Origin: Bradyrhizobium sp. SZCCT0153
GTDB taxonomy: Bacteria; Pseudomonadota; Alphaproteobacteria; Rhizobiales; Xanthobacteraceae
Assembly: GCF_018129995.1 (NCBI RefSeq)
Contig: NZ_JAFCKS010000007.1
Coordinates: 186,001 to 250,000, forward strand
Length of the DNA: 64,000 nt
Reading direction: 5' to 3'
In this document: positions 8,764 through 16,981 of the stretch, piece after piece
Numbering within the stretch: the stretch's first letter is position 1
How the letters are laid out: each line of letters begins with the position of its first letter
Notes under the pieces: model-generated
What the model saw: only the letters and a program-made list of their open reading frames with translations
Database searches by the model: none
Told to the model about the DNA's origin: nothing
Position numbers and translations under genes: made by a program

Positions 8764-9066
8764 GTGCGGATCATCAAACAATCCACGCTGGCCAAATTCG
8801 CCGCGGCAAACCCCAAGGCGAAGCCCGCGATCGCCCGATGGGTCAAGCTCGTCAGGGCCGCCGGATGGGCTTCGATGAATGAGATTCAGACGACTGTACC
8901 GGGAGTTGTCGTTCTGAACGGCGAGCGGGCCCGTTTTGAAATCGCGGGCGGCAGTTTTCCCCTGATCGTGGCATTCGCGTTCAAGCACCAGATTGCGTTC
9001 ATCAAATTCACCGGTACGCATGCAGAGTACGACAAGATCGATGCGTTGGCGGTTGCGATGTACTGA
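8764..9066 (+). CDS. higB: HigB-type mRNA interferase toxin
   Basis: A 100-residue protein from GTG 8764 (VRIIKQSTLAKFAAANPKAK). It matches the HigB family pattern: N-terminal VRII, an A-x-W-x-x-V segment, and the C-terminal hallmark IKFTGTHAEYDKIDA with the catalytic-region His and Tyr. HigB cleaves ribosome-bound mRNA. The frame continues upstream to 8647, but family members start with this Val/Met-Arg-Ile-Ile; an ATG at 8737 would place the inverted repeat inside the gene. Ten bases separate it from the antitoxin gene, the toxin-first order usual for higBA. Confidence 0.88.
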   Translation: MRIIKQSTLAKFAAANPKAKPAIARWVKLVRAAGWASMNEIQTTVPGVVVLNGERARFEIAGGSFPLIVAFAFKHQIAFIKFTGTHAEYDKIDALAVAMY

Positions 9067-9076
9067 GGGAAGAACC

Positions 9077-9454
9077 ATGGAAATCCATCCCATTCGGACA
9101 GAGGCGGACTATGATGCTGCTGTCGCTGAAATCGAACGGCTCTGGGGGGCGGAGCCCGGGACTGATGATGGCGACAAGCTCGATATTCTCGCAACGCTCG
9201 TTGAGAAGTACGAGACCTCACATTGGCCGATCGATGTGCTGCGTCTCGACCCGATCGATATGCTGAACTATCTGATCGACGAAGGCGGACACACTCAAGC
9301 AGAACTCGCGGAGCTATTGGGGTCGCGCTCGCGTGCGTCCGAGATATTGAACAGAAGACGCGCGCTGACGGTCGAGATGATCTTTCGGATCAGCGAGGCC
9401 TGGAAAGTGCCTGCCGAACTCCTGGTCAAGCCGTATCGGTTGAATGCGGTTTAG
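9077..9454 (+). CDS. higA: HigA-type antitoxin, Xre/HTH protein
   Basis: A 125-residue protein. The N-terminal half (MEIHPIRTEADYDAAVAEIE) is the HigA-like acidic region; the C-terminal half holds an HTH: HTQAELAELLGSRSRASEIL followed by RRALTVEMIFRISEAW. Such proteins neutralise HigB and repress the operon. ATG 9077 follows GAGGGA; the frame extends further upstream inside higB, but that start would overlap the toxin heavily. Its stop codon overlaps a downstream unrecognised frame. Confidence 0.9.
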   Translation: MEIHPIRTEADYDAAVAEIERLWGAEPGTDDGDKLDILATLVEKYETSHWPIDVLRLDPIDMLNYLIDEGGHTQAELAELLGSRSRASEILNRRRALTVEMIFRISEAWKVPAELLVKPYRLNAV

Positions 9455-9818
9455 CATTTGGGATGGTCCTCGCTTCAGCGAAACCCGTCGTTTTCTTGCG
9501 AGGGCGACACCGCTCGATGGCGAGAAAGTCGCGCTAAGTCTTCTCGGAGAGAAACCCATCGAGCGCGTTTCAATCCGCTCGGACACAGGGGGCCTGTCGA
9601 TTTCGCTTCCTGGCAATGTCGCCCTGGAAGTTCTCAACATGTCGTCTGGTTACGAGGGATGGCAGAAGGGCATTCCGGGGCTATCCATCATTGCGACCGG
9701 AGGCGGAGAATTAGCTAGCGATCATCGCCAAGAAGCACGAGCATTAGTCTCACAAAACGAAAAGGCGCCTCCTTTCGGAAGCGCCTTTTGCTTGTCGCAG
9801 TCGGTTCGGGCCGCTTAG
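9444..9818 (+). CDS. Unrecognised small protein or decayed gene fragment overlapping the glnA terminator
   Basis: A 124-codon frame whose first 90 residues look protein-like (FSIWDGPRFSETRRFL, later SISLPGNVALEVLNM, YEGWQ, ATGGGEL), reminiscent of small DUF6188-like proteins that end in a YEAW...GGEL pattern; this likeness is from memory and weak. After GGELAS the frame runs through the hairpin terminator of glnA and stops beside the glnA stop codon, which a functional C-terminus is unlikely to do. It overlaps the end of higA. Most likely a degraded gene whose original stop is gone; expression is uncertain. Confidence 0.35.
   Translation: MRFSIWDGPRFSETRRFLARATPLDGEKVALSLLGEKPIERVSIRSDTGGLSISLPGNVALEVLNMSSGYEGWQKGIPGLSIIATGGGELASDHRQEARALVSQNEKAPPFGSAFCLSQSVRAA
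9760..9789 (-). terminator. Rho-independent terminator of glnA
   Basis: Stem AAAAGGCGC / GCGCCTTTT (9 bp, perfect) with a 12-base loop. On the minus strand it is followed by a T-rich stretch (TTTTCGTTTTG) and lies 25 bp after the glnA stop codon. Confidence 0.8.
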
Positions 9819-11224
9819 CCCGAATAGTACATCTCGAACTCGACCGGGTGCGGGGTCATCTCGAAGCGGGCGACTTCCGTCATCTTCAGCTCGATATAAG
9901 CATCGATGAAGTCGTCGTCGAACACGCCGCCGTTCTTGAGGAAGCCGCGGTCCTTGTCGAGGTTTTCCAGCGCCTCGCGCAAGCTGCCGCACACCGTCGG
10001 GATCTGCTTGAGCTCTTCCTTCGGCAGGTCGTAGAGGTCCTTGTCCATCGCCGGACCGGGATCGATCTTGTTCTTGATGCCGTCGAGGCCGGCCATCAGC
10101 ATCGCGGCGAAGCCGAGATAGGGATTGGCGAGCGGATCGGGGAAACGCACCTCGACGCGCTTGGCCTTCGGCGAAGCGGTGTAGGGGATGCGGCAGGAGG
10201 CCGAACGGTTGCGCGCGGAATAGGCGAGCAGCACGGGGGCCTCATAGCCCGGGACCAGACGCTTGTAGGAGTTGGTCGACGGGTTGGTGAAGGCGTTGAT
10301 CGCCTTGGCGTGCTTGATGATGCCGCCGATGTAGTGGAGGCAGGTCTCGGACAGGTCGGCGTATTTGTTGCCGGCGAACACCGGCTTGCCGTCCTTCCAG
10401 ATCGACTGGTGCACGTGCATGCCCGAGCCGTTGTCGCCGAAGACCGGCTTCGGCATGAAGGTGGCGGTCTTGCCGTAGATGTGCGCGACCTGGTGGATGC
10501 AGTACTTGTAGATCTGCATGTGGTCGGCCATCAGCGTCAGCGTGTCGAACTTCATCCCGAGCTCGTGCTGGGCGGAGGCGACCTCGTGATGGTGCTTCTC
10601 GACCTTGACGCCCATCTTGGCCATGGCGCCGAGCATCTCGGAGCGCATGTCCTGCACCGAGTCCTGCGGCGGGACCGGGAAATAGCCGCCCTTGGTGCGG
10701 ACGCGGTGGCCGAGATTGCCGCCTTCGTATTCGGTGTCGGAGTTGGTCGGCAGCTCCGAGGAGTCGAGGCGGAAGCCGGTGCTGTAGGGGTTGGCGGAGA
10801 ACCGCACGTCGTCGAACACGAAGAACTCGGCTTCGGGGCCGACGAACACGCTGTCGCCCACGCCCATCGACTTCACCATGGCCTCGGCCTTCTTGGCGAT
10901 GCCGCGGGGGTCGCGGTTGTAGGGCTCGCCGGTGGTCGGCTCGAGCACGTCGCAGGTGATGACCATCGTGGTCTCGGCGAAGAACGGATCGATCGTCGCG
11001 GTCACCGGATCGGGCATCAGGCACATGTCGGACTCGTTGATCGCCTTCCAACCGGCAATCGAGGAGCCGTCGAACATCGTCCCTTCGGCGAAAATGTCCT
11101 CGTCGATCATGCTGATGTCGAACGTGACGTGCTGCCACTTGCCGCGCGGATCGGTGAAGCGCAGGTCGACGTACTTAACGTCGTTGTCCTTGATCGATTT
11201 CAGGACGTCTTTGGCGGTCTTCAT
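9815..11224 (-). CDS. glnA: Glutamine synthetase type I
   Basis: 469 residues, the normal length of GSI. It makes glutamine from glutamate, ammonia and ATP in the cytoplasm as a dodecamer. Visible signatures: MFDGSSIAGWKAINESDM near residue 50, GSGMHVHQSIWKDGKP, NPSTNSYKRLVPGYEAP (ATP-binding region), and KDLYDLPKEE, which contains the Tyr adenylylated by GlnE in regulated GSI enzymes. ATG 11224 has AGGGG about seven bases upstream. It lies 152 bp downstream of glnB on the same strand, the standard alphaproteobacterial arrangement, so it is probably co-transcribed and nitrogen-controlled. Confidence 0.98.
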   Translation of the reverse strand: MKTAKDVLKSIKDNDVKYVDLRFTDPRGKWQHVTFDISMIDEDIFAEGTMFDGSSIAGWKAINESDMCLMPDPVTATIDPFFAETTMVITCDVLEPTTGEPYNRDPRGIAKKAEAMVKSMGVGDSVFVGPEAEFFVFDDVRFSANPYSTGFRLDSSELPTNSDTEYEGGNLGHRVRTKGGYFPVPPQDSVQDMRSEMLGAMAKMGVKVEKHHHEVASAQHELGMKFDTLTLMADHMQIYKYCIHQVAHIYGKTATFMPKPVFGDNGSGMHVHQSIWKDGKPVFAGNKYADLSETCLHYIGGIIKHAKAINAFTNPSTNSYKRLVPGYEAPVLLAYSARNRSASCRIPYTASPKAKRVEVRFPDPLANPYLGFAAMLMAGLDGIKNKIDPGPAMDKDLYDLPKEELKQIPTVCGSLREALENLDKDRGFLKNGGVFDDDFIDAYIELKMTEVARFEMTPHPVEFEMYYSG

Positions 11225-11376
11225 GCATACCCCTTTTGGCTCTGCGGGACGGTTTCCAGATGAGCAAAATTATTCTCGCTTTTCGGCGAGTTTTGCGCGA
11301 CCGCACAAACGAAATCAGGCCGCCGAAGCAGCCTATTTCTTGTCAGAGTGTCGCAAAACGCGGGATAGCACCCGGC

Positions 11377-11715
11377 TCAGATAGCGTCCAGCCCGGATTC
11401 GCCGGTTCGGATGCGGATCGCCTCTTCGATGTTGGAGACGAAGATCTTGCCGTCGCCGATGCGCCCGGTCTGCGCGGCGCGGCGGATCGCATCGATCGCC
11501 CGCTCGACCAGATCGTCGCCGATCACGATCTCGATCTTCACCTTGGGCAGGAAGTCGACGATGTATTCTGCGCCGCGGTAGAGCTCGGCGTGACCCTTCT
11601 GCCGGCCAAAGCCCTTGGCTTCTGTGACGGTAATGCCTTGCAGGCCGACTTCCTGAAGCGCTTCCTTCACCTCGTCGAGCTTGAATGGCTTGATGATGGC
11701 TTCGATTTTCTTCAC
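11377..11715 (-). CDS. glnB: Nitrogen regulatory protein PII
   Basis: 112 residues from GTG 11715 (VKKIEAIIKPFKLDEVK), the canonical PII length; GGGAGG lies six bases upstream. The T-loop sequence GFGRQKGHAELYRGAEY includes Tyr51, the uridylylation site of GlnD, and ends with IFVSNIEEAIRIRTGE, the usual C-terminal PII signature. PII senses 2-oxoglutarate and ATP/ADP and controls NtrB/NtrC, GlnE and ammonium uptake. It is encoded ahead of glnA, which favours the name glnB over glnK (glnK normally sits with amtB). A sigma-54-like site is found about 170 bp upstream. Confidence 0.97.
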   Translation of the reverse strand: MKKIEAIIKPFKLDEVKEALQEVGLQGITVTEAKGFGRQKGHAELYRGAEYIVDFLPKVKIEIVIGDDLVERAIDAIRRAAQTGRIGDGKIFVSNIEEAIRIRTGESGLDAI

Positions 11716-12096
11716 TGCGCGCCTCCCGGCCTTTCGATCAAATAGCAACGTCTTCGTCAGGATGCGCTTTTCTTAACGCACGATCTTGTCTTCGCAATGC
11801 CGGGATCCCTGACGAGACCGGCAACGTCGGCCGGCCACACCCTGATAAATGCCAGTGAGCACGACGAACCGAAGCGGCTTCCTCGAAAGCAGGGTCTATG
11901 CCAAGTTGCAAATGCCCTGATTATTGGAGCGTTATCAGCCTTTTAACGAGCATCCCTGATAGGTGGCGCCGACCGGCACAAAATACCTAAGACTACGAAA
12001 TAGGCAATCGGTTCAATATGTGTGCAGATCGTCGTTCCGGTCACCTCATCGGCACGGAAGATGCCTGTTGAAAAGGCGTTTGGACAGGGAAGTGGC
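11716..12096. other. Intergenic region between divergent glnB and nnr
   Basis: 381 bp without a gene. It carries the sigma-54-type site for glnB (11888-11903). Nothing else is clear enough to name; upstream activator (NtrC) sites would be expected between about 11930 and 12020, but I see no convincing consensus. Confidence 0.6.
11888..11903 (-). promoter_or_regulatory. Sigma-54 (-24/-12) promoter of glnB
   Basis: Read on the minus strand, TGGCATAGACCCTGCT matches TGGCACG-N4-TTGCW with both invariant elements (GG at -24, GC at -12) at the right spacing. It predicts a start near 11876 and a leader of about 160 nt before glnB. NtrC-dependent expression of glnB is established in Bradyrhizobium; the site itself is my reading. 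Confidence 0.65.
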
Positions 12097-13596
12097 ATGG
12101 AAGTTCTGACCAATGCTGAAATGCAGCGCGCCGACCAGCTCAGCATCGCGGCAGGCACGCCCGGCTTCAAGCTGATGCTCAGCGCCGGCCAGGCGGTCGC
12201 GGAGGCGGCCAATGCGCTGGCGGAGGAGGGACCGATCCTGATCGTCGCCGGTCCCGGCAACAATGGCGGCGACGGTTTTGTTGCAGCGGCCGAGCTCGCC
12301 GCCCAGGGCCGCGAGGTCTCGGTGATCCTGATGTGCGAGCGCGACCAGCTTCAGGGCGATGCGGCCTCCGCGGCGCGCGGCTGGAAGCTCCCGGTGCTGC
12401 CGTTCAACCCGCAGGCGATCGGAAAGCCCGCTTTGATCATCGATGCGCTGTTCGGCGCAGGCCTCAGCCGTCCCGTCGACGGCGAGGCGCGTGCGATGAT
12501 CGAGGCGATCAATTCCAACAGCGCGCCCGTGCTGGCGGTCGATCTGCCGAGCGGCATCAACGGCACCAATGCGGCGGTGATGGGCGCGGCCGTGAACGCC
12601 ACCGAAACCGTCACCTTCTTCCGCAAGAAGCCGGCGCATCTGCTCTTGCCCGGCCGGATGCATTGCGGCCGGGTGCGCGTCGCCGACATCGGCATCGAGG
12701 CTCAGGTGCTGGACGAGATCGCGCCGCAGATATTCGAGAACGATCCGGATTTCTGGGGCGCCGCCTTTCCGGTGCCGCGCATCGACGGCCACAAATACGC
12801 ACGCGGGCATGTGCTCGCGATCTCCGGCGATGCCGCCGCCACCGGTGCGGCGCGGCTCGCCGCGCGCGGCGCGCTGCGCGCAGGCGCGGGTCTGGTGACG
12901 CTGGCGAGCCCGCGCGATGCGCTTGCGATCAATGCCGCCGCGCTGACTGCGGTGATGGTTCGTCCCGTGGACACCGCGATCGAGTTCGGCGAGCTGCTCG
13001 GCGACAAGCGCTACAACACCTGCGTGATCGGCCCGGGCGCCGGCATTGGGGATCGCACCTGCGACATGGTTCACACCGCGCTCACGGCGCAGCGGCACCT
13101 GGTGCTGGACGCCGATGCGCTGACGAGCTTTGCCGCGACGCCCGAGCGCCTGTTTGAATCGATCAAATCCTCGCAGGACAATGCGGTGGTGCTGACGCCG
13201 CACGAGGGCGAGTTTCCGCGCCTGTTCTCCGATCTCAGCAACAAACATCCGGGCCGCTCGAAGTTCGAGCGCGTGCGCGTCGCCGCCGAGCGCTGCGGCG
13301 CGGTCGTGCTGTTGAAAGGACCTGACACCACGATCGCCGCGCCCGACGGCCGTGTCACCATCGCCGCCAACGCGCCGCCCTGGCTCGCCACCGCCGGCGC
13401 TGGCGACGTGCTCGCCGGCATCATTGCGGGGCTGCTGGCGCAAGGCGTGCCGGCGTTCGAGGCGGCCAGCATCGCCGTGTGGATGCATGGCGAAGCGGGA
13501 AGCGAGGCAGGGCCGGGGCTGATCGCCGAAGATCTCACTGAAACGCTGCCGGCGGTGCACCGGCGGATCTATAGCGCGCTCGGGGTCGAATACTGA
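12097..13596 (+). CDS. nnr: Bifunctional NAD(P)H-hydrate epimerase / ADP-dependent NAD(P)H-hydrate dehydratase
   Basis: 499 residues with two domains. The N-terminal YjeF_N/epimerase domain (about 1-215) has GPGNNGGDGFVAA and LPSGINGTNA; the C-terminal ribokinase-like dehydratase domain (about 225-499) has LDADALTSFA, LTPHEGEFPRLF and the nucleotide-site motif ATAGAGDVLAGIIAGLLAQG. The enzyme repairs damaged hydrated NADH and NADPH. The frame opens at 12022, but ATG 12097 (MEVLTNAEMQRAD) has AGGGA upstream and matches the family start. It ends five bases before the convergent oxidase-like gene. Confidence 0.95.
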   Translation: MEVLTNAEMQRADQLSIAAGTPGFKLMLSAGQAVAEAANALAEEGPILIVAGPGNNGGDGFVAAAELAAQGREVSVILMCERDQLQGDAASAARGWKLPVLPFNPQAIGKPALIIDALFGAGLSRPVDGEARAMIEAINSNSAPVLAVDLPSGINGTNAAVMGAAVNATETVTFFRKKPAHLLLPGRMHCGRVRVADIGIEAQVLDEIAPQIFENDPDFWGAAFPVPRIDGHKYARGHVLAISGDAAATGAARLAARGALRAGAGLVTLASPRDALAINAAALTAVMVRPVDTAIEFGELLGDKRYNTCVIGPGAGIGDRTCDMVHTALTAQRHLVLDADALTSFAATPERLFESIKSSQDNAVVLTPHEGEFPRLFSDLSNKHPGRSKFERVRVAAERCGAVVLLKGPDTTIAAPDGRVTIAANAPPWLATAGAGDVLAGIIAGLLAQGVPAFEAASIAVWMHGEAGSEAGPGLIAEDLTETLPAVHRRIYSALGVEY

Positions 13597-13600
13597 GCGT

Positions 13601-14929
13601 TCACTCCACCGCGTACCAGCGCACCAGCCGCGGTGCGGCCCAGTCGGTCGCAACGGATTCCATCAGCCATCGCCCGGGGGAGGTCGCCGCGAAGGCGATG
13701 CGCTGGGTCTGGCCGGGCTCGATTGCGAGCGTGTCGAGCCAATAGGGCTTCCAGCCATCGTCGAGCTTGTCGAGCAGGCGGAAATGGTGGCCGTGGAGAT
13801 GAAAGACGGTGGTAACCGGCGCGGGGTTCTTGAGCGCCAGCGCGATCGTGCGGCCCGCCTTGGCGCGGAAGGCGGGGGCGGAGCCGGTGGAGAAGCTTGC
13901 GGGCCGGATCCACCCGGCTTCGGGCGCACCGAGCGCGACATCGAACCGCATGGCCCCCTTCAGATCGAGCTTCTCGGGCAGGTCATTCGAAGGAAGTGGC
14001 TGCAGCATCGGCGCGCGCCGTTCCCGCGCCCGTTCGCCGGAAATGGTGAGACTGCCGACACGGCGCGCCTCCTTGCCGTCATGCAGCAGGAATGGGGCCG
14101 ATGTGGCCGCATCCACGACCGCGTCGGCGCGCGCGCCGGGGGCCAGCACCAGGGCGCCGTTGCGCGCCGGGAACGGTTCGGCCGGCTGTCCGTCGAGGGC
14201 GATCATCCGGACGTCGTGGTTTTCCAATTTGATCGCCAGAACAGACCGTTGCGAGCCGTTGATGAAGCGCAGCCGCAGCCGTTCGCCGGCGGAGGTTGAG
14301 AGTTCGAATGAAGGCTGCCCGTTGATGGTATAGAGCGGTGTCGTGTCCTTCGGTTCGCGGCCGGGGGGAAGCGCGGTCCCGTCCTGCCTCACGCGCCATT
14401 CCTCGATCAAAAGGACCACGTCACGATCGACGGCGACCCGGTCCGACTCGGCGGCGATGATCGGAAGCGGACGCGCGGGATGCTTCAGGCCGTCCTCGAA
14501 GAGACGGAAGTCGGCCAGCAGGGTTCCCGCATTTGTTATTGAAATAATTGATGTTTCAGTCGCATCCGGTGCGGTCGGCGCGCGCCCTCTGAGCGGGTCT
14601 GCCGCGGTCGGGCCATTGAGGCCGTACCAGACTGGGGCAAGCGGCACAGGTAACTCATTGCGGAAGACCACCTCGCAACGGTCGCCGCGCTTGAGACGGA
14701 CATTCCCAAGGTGACTTACTGCGGCCAGCTCCCAAATCGGTGTAGCCGGCTGACCCGGCGTCAGAACCAGAGTTGCCGGCCTCGCCTGAAGGGCGAGCTG
14801 GGCGGTTACGAGCGGGGCTGCGCCGCCGGCCATCAGCCCGGCCGCCGAGGCGGCAAATCCGGCGCCAAATCCGGCGCCAAGGCCGGTCAAAACCTCGCGC
14901 CTCGTCGGGTCGAAGATCCGCGTTTTCAT
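13601..14929 (-). CDS. Multicopper-oxidase-fold protein apparently lacking copper ligands
   Basis: 442 residues with a twin-arginine signal (RREVLTGLGAGFGAGFAAS), so exported folded to the periplasm. The cupredoxin pattern is recognisable (RGDRCEVVFRNEL, then VWYGLNGP, where copper oxidases have HWHG; VDRDVVLLIEEWRV; LRFINGS). In the third domain FHLHGHHF keeps His residues, but the C-terminal HCHxxxH segment of type 1/3 copper is replaced by GRWLMESVATDW, and the second N-terminal HSH motif is absent. It is therefore likely a structural, SufI/FtsP-like or otherwise non-oxidase member. Convergent with nnr; upstream lies tRNA-Leu. Confidence 0.82.
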   Translation of the reverse strand: MKTRIFDPTRREVLTGLGAGFGAGFAASAAGLMAGGAAPLVTAQLALQARPATLVLTPGQPATPIWELAAVSHLGNVRLKRGDRCEVVFRNELPVPLAPVWYGLNGPTAADPLRGRAPTAPDATETSIISITNAGTLLADFRLFEDGLKHPARPLPIIAAESDRVAVDRDVVLLIEEWRVRQDGTALPPGREPKDTTPLYTINGQPSFELSTSAGERLRLRFINGSQRSVLAIKLENHDVRMIALDGQPAEPFPARNGALVLAPGARADAVVDAATSAPFLLHDGKEARRVGSLTISGERARERRAPMLQPLPSNDLPEKLDLKGAMRFDVALGAPEAGWIRPASFSTGSAPAFRAKAGRTIALALKNPAPVTTVFHLHGHHFRLLDKLDDGWKPYWLDTLAIEPGQTQRIAFAATSPGRWLMESVATDWAAPRLVRWYAVE

Positions 14930-15081
14930 GCGGCGATCCGGACCACGCCGCGCTGGATAAGTCCAGTCGCCATGCCTACTTGATGCCTGCCTCGATCAGG
15001 CCATTTTTTTGCTGCGAACAGGCGGGCACATGCTATAAGCCCGCCGCCCGCGGCATCGCGGCCGGTCTTGATGCAAATTAC

Positions 15082-15166
15082 GCGGGCGTGGCGGAACTGG
15101 TAGACGCGCTGGATTTAGGTTCCAGTGACGAAAGTTGTGGGGGTTCGAGTCCCTCCGCCCGCACCA
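15082..15166 (+). tRNA. tRNA-Leu (anticodon TAG)
   Basis: 85 nt including an encoded CCA. Acceptor GCGGGCG pairs with CGCCCGC; the anticodon stem CTGGA/TCCAG encloses loop TTTAGGT (anticodon TAG); a long variable arm and a GGTTCGAGTCC T-arm follow, as expected for tRNA-Leu. Confidence 0.95.
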
Positions 15167-15340
15167 AGCGCTTTCAGCGTTTGCACGGATTACGAGGGCC
15201 TGCTTCGGCGCGGATGTTTGTCCGCCTGAAGCCGGTCCGATCAACCGCCGGCGTTGAGGCGTTTGCCTCGCGCCGGATCGATTAATGACAGCGTCCCGAC
15301 GCATGCGCGCCGGGACCGAACGAGAAGAAGATTGGACGCC

Positions 15341-16702
15341 ATGCAGGTCACAGAAACCCTCTCGGAAGGTTTGAAGCACGAGTTCAAGATCAGCGTTCCC
15401 GCGTCTGATCTCGACGCCAAGGCCGGGGCCAAGCTCGTCGACCTCAAGGACAAGGTCCGCATCAACGGCTTCCGTCCCGGCAAGGTGCCGGTCACGCACC
15501 TGAAGAAGGTCTATGGCCGCTCGGTGATGGCCGAGACCATCGACCAGACCATCCGCGACACCAACACGCAGCTGTTCTCCGAGCGCGGCTTCCGCCTTGC
15601 GACCGAGCCCAAGATCACGATGCCGACCGAGCAGGCCGAGGTCGAGGAGCTGCTGAACGGCAAGACTGATCTGACCTATACGGTCGCGATCGAGGTGGTG
15701 CCGTCGATCGCGCTCGCCGACTTCAAGACCTTCGAGGTCGAGAAGCCCGTCGTCGACGTCACCGACGCCGACGTCGACGAGGCGATCAAGCGGATCGCCG
15801 ATTCGAATCGCGGCTATGCCGCCAAGGGCGAGGGCGCCAAGGCCGAATCGGGTGACCGCGTCACCGTCGCCTTCAAGGGCACCATCAACGGCGAAGCCTT
15901 CGAGGGCGGTACCGGCGACGGCATCCAGGTCGTGATCGGCTCCAACACGTTCATCCCCGGCTTCGAGGAGCAACTCGTCGGTGTCGCCGCGGGCGAGACC
16001 CGCACGCTGAAGGTGTCGTTCCCCAAGAACTACATGAACGACAAGCTCGCTGGCCAGCCGGCCGAATTCGAGACCACCGCGACGCTGATCGAGGCGCCGC
16101 AGGATCTCGCGATCGACGACGAGTTCGCCAAGACGCTCGGCCTGGAATCGCTGGACAAGCTGAAGGAAGCGGCGCGCGAGCGTCTCTCCGCCGAGTTCAC
16201 GACCGCGACGCGCCAGCGCGTCAAGCGCGCGCTGCTCGACCGCCTCGACGAGGCGCATCGCTTCGAGGCACCGCCCTCGCTGGTCGACGAGGAGTTCAAT
16301 CTGATGTGGAACTCGGTGAAGGCCGAGATGGACTCCGCCGGCAAGACCTTTGCCGACGAAGACACCACTGAGGACGCCGCCAAGGAAGAGTACCGCAAGA
16401 TCGCCGATCGCCGCGTGCGGCTCGGTCTCGTGCTCTCCGAGATCGGGGAGAAGAACAAGATCACCGTGACCGACGACGAGGTCGGCCGCGCCGTGATCGA
16501 GCGCGCGCGCTCGATGCCCGGCCGCGAGAAGGAGGTCTGGGACTATTACCGCAGCAACGCCCAGGCGTTGGCCCAGCTTCGTGCACCGATCTATGAGGAC
16601 AAGGTCGTCGACTTCATCCTCGAGCTTGCCAAGGTGACCGAGAAGAAGGTCTCGCGCGAGGACCTCTACAAGGACGACGAAGCGGAAAAGACCGCAGCCT
16701 GA
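15341..16702 (+). CDS. tig: Trigger factor, ribosome-associated chaperone and prolyl isomerase
   Basis: 453 residues. The N-terminal ribosome-binding domain contains the signature NGFRPGKVP (about residue 46). The central FKBP-type domain (SGDRVTVAFKGTINGEAFEGG, then FIPGFEEQLVG, about 155-240) and a helical C-terminal arm follow. It binds nascent chains at the ribosome exit. ATG 15341 (MQVTETLSEGLKHEF) is the conserved start, although the frame is open from 15254. It heads the usual tig-clpP-clpX-lon proteostasis block, separated from clpP by 279 bp in which I see no gene. Confidence 0.97.
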   Translation: MQVTETLSEGLKHEFKISVPASDLDAKAGAKLVDLKDKVRINGFRPGKVPVTHLKKVYGRSVMAETIDQTIRDTNTQLFSERGFRLATEPKITMPTEQAEVEELLNGKTDLTYTVAIEVVPSIALADFKTFEVEKPVVDVTDADVDEAIKRIADSNRGYAAKGEGAKAESGDRVTVAFKGTINGEAFEGGTGDGIQVVIGSNTFIPGFEEQLVGVAAGETRTLKVSFPKNYMNDKLAGQPAEFETTATLIEAPQDLAIDDEFAKTLGLESLDKLKEAARERLSAEFTTATRQRVKRALLDRLDEAHRFEAPPSLVDEEFNLMWNSVKAEMDSAGKTFADEDTTEDAAKEEYRKIADRRVRLGLVLSEIGEKNKITVTDDEVGRAVIERARSMPGREKEVWDYYRSNAQALAQLRAPIYEDKVVDFILELAKVTEKKVSREDLYKDDEAEKTAA

Positions 16703-16981
16703 AGGGTTTGAGAACGTCTTCCATTAAGAATGATCAGCGAAGAGGTCGAGCTAGCCAGATGGTTGGCTGGGCCTCTTTGCACGAATCAGCTTCAAGTGCT
16801 TCACCGATTAAGCCTTAATTCGCTCCGCACTTGTCAGGCGCGAATTGGGCTATATCTGTCGCTACGCCCTCTCGTTCTACAAGTTCCTGCATCACGGGAC
16901 GTCCATCGGCCTTCCGGCAGATCCAGCCACGACTGGCAGCCAAGACTGGCGATGTCCGCCTCTTAAAACCCTAGGTGACTC

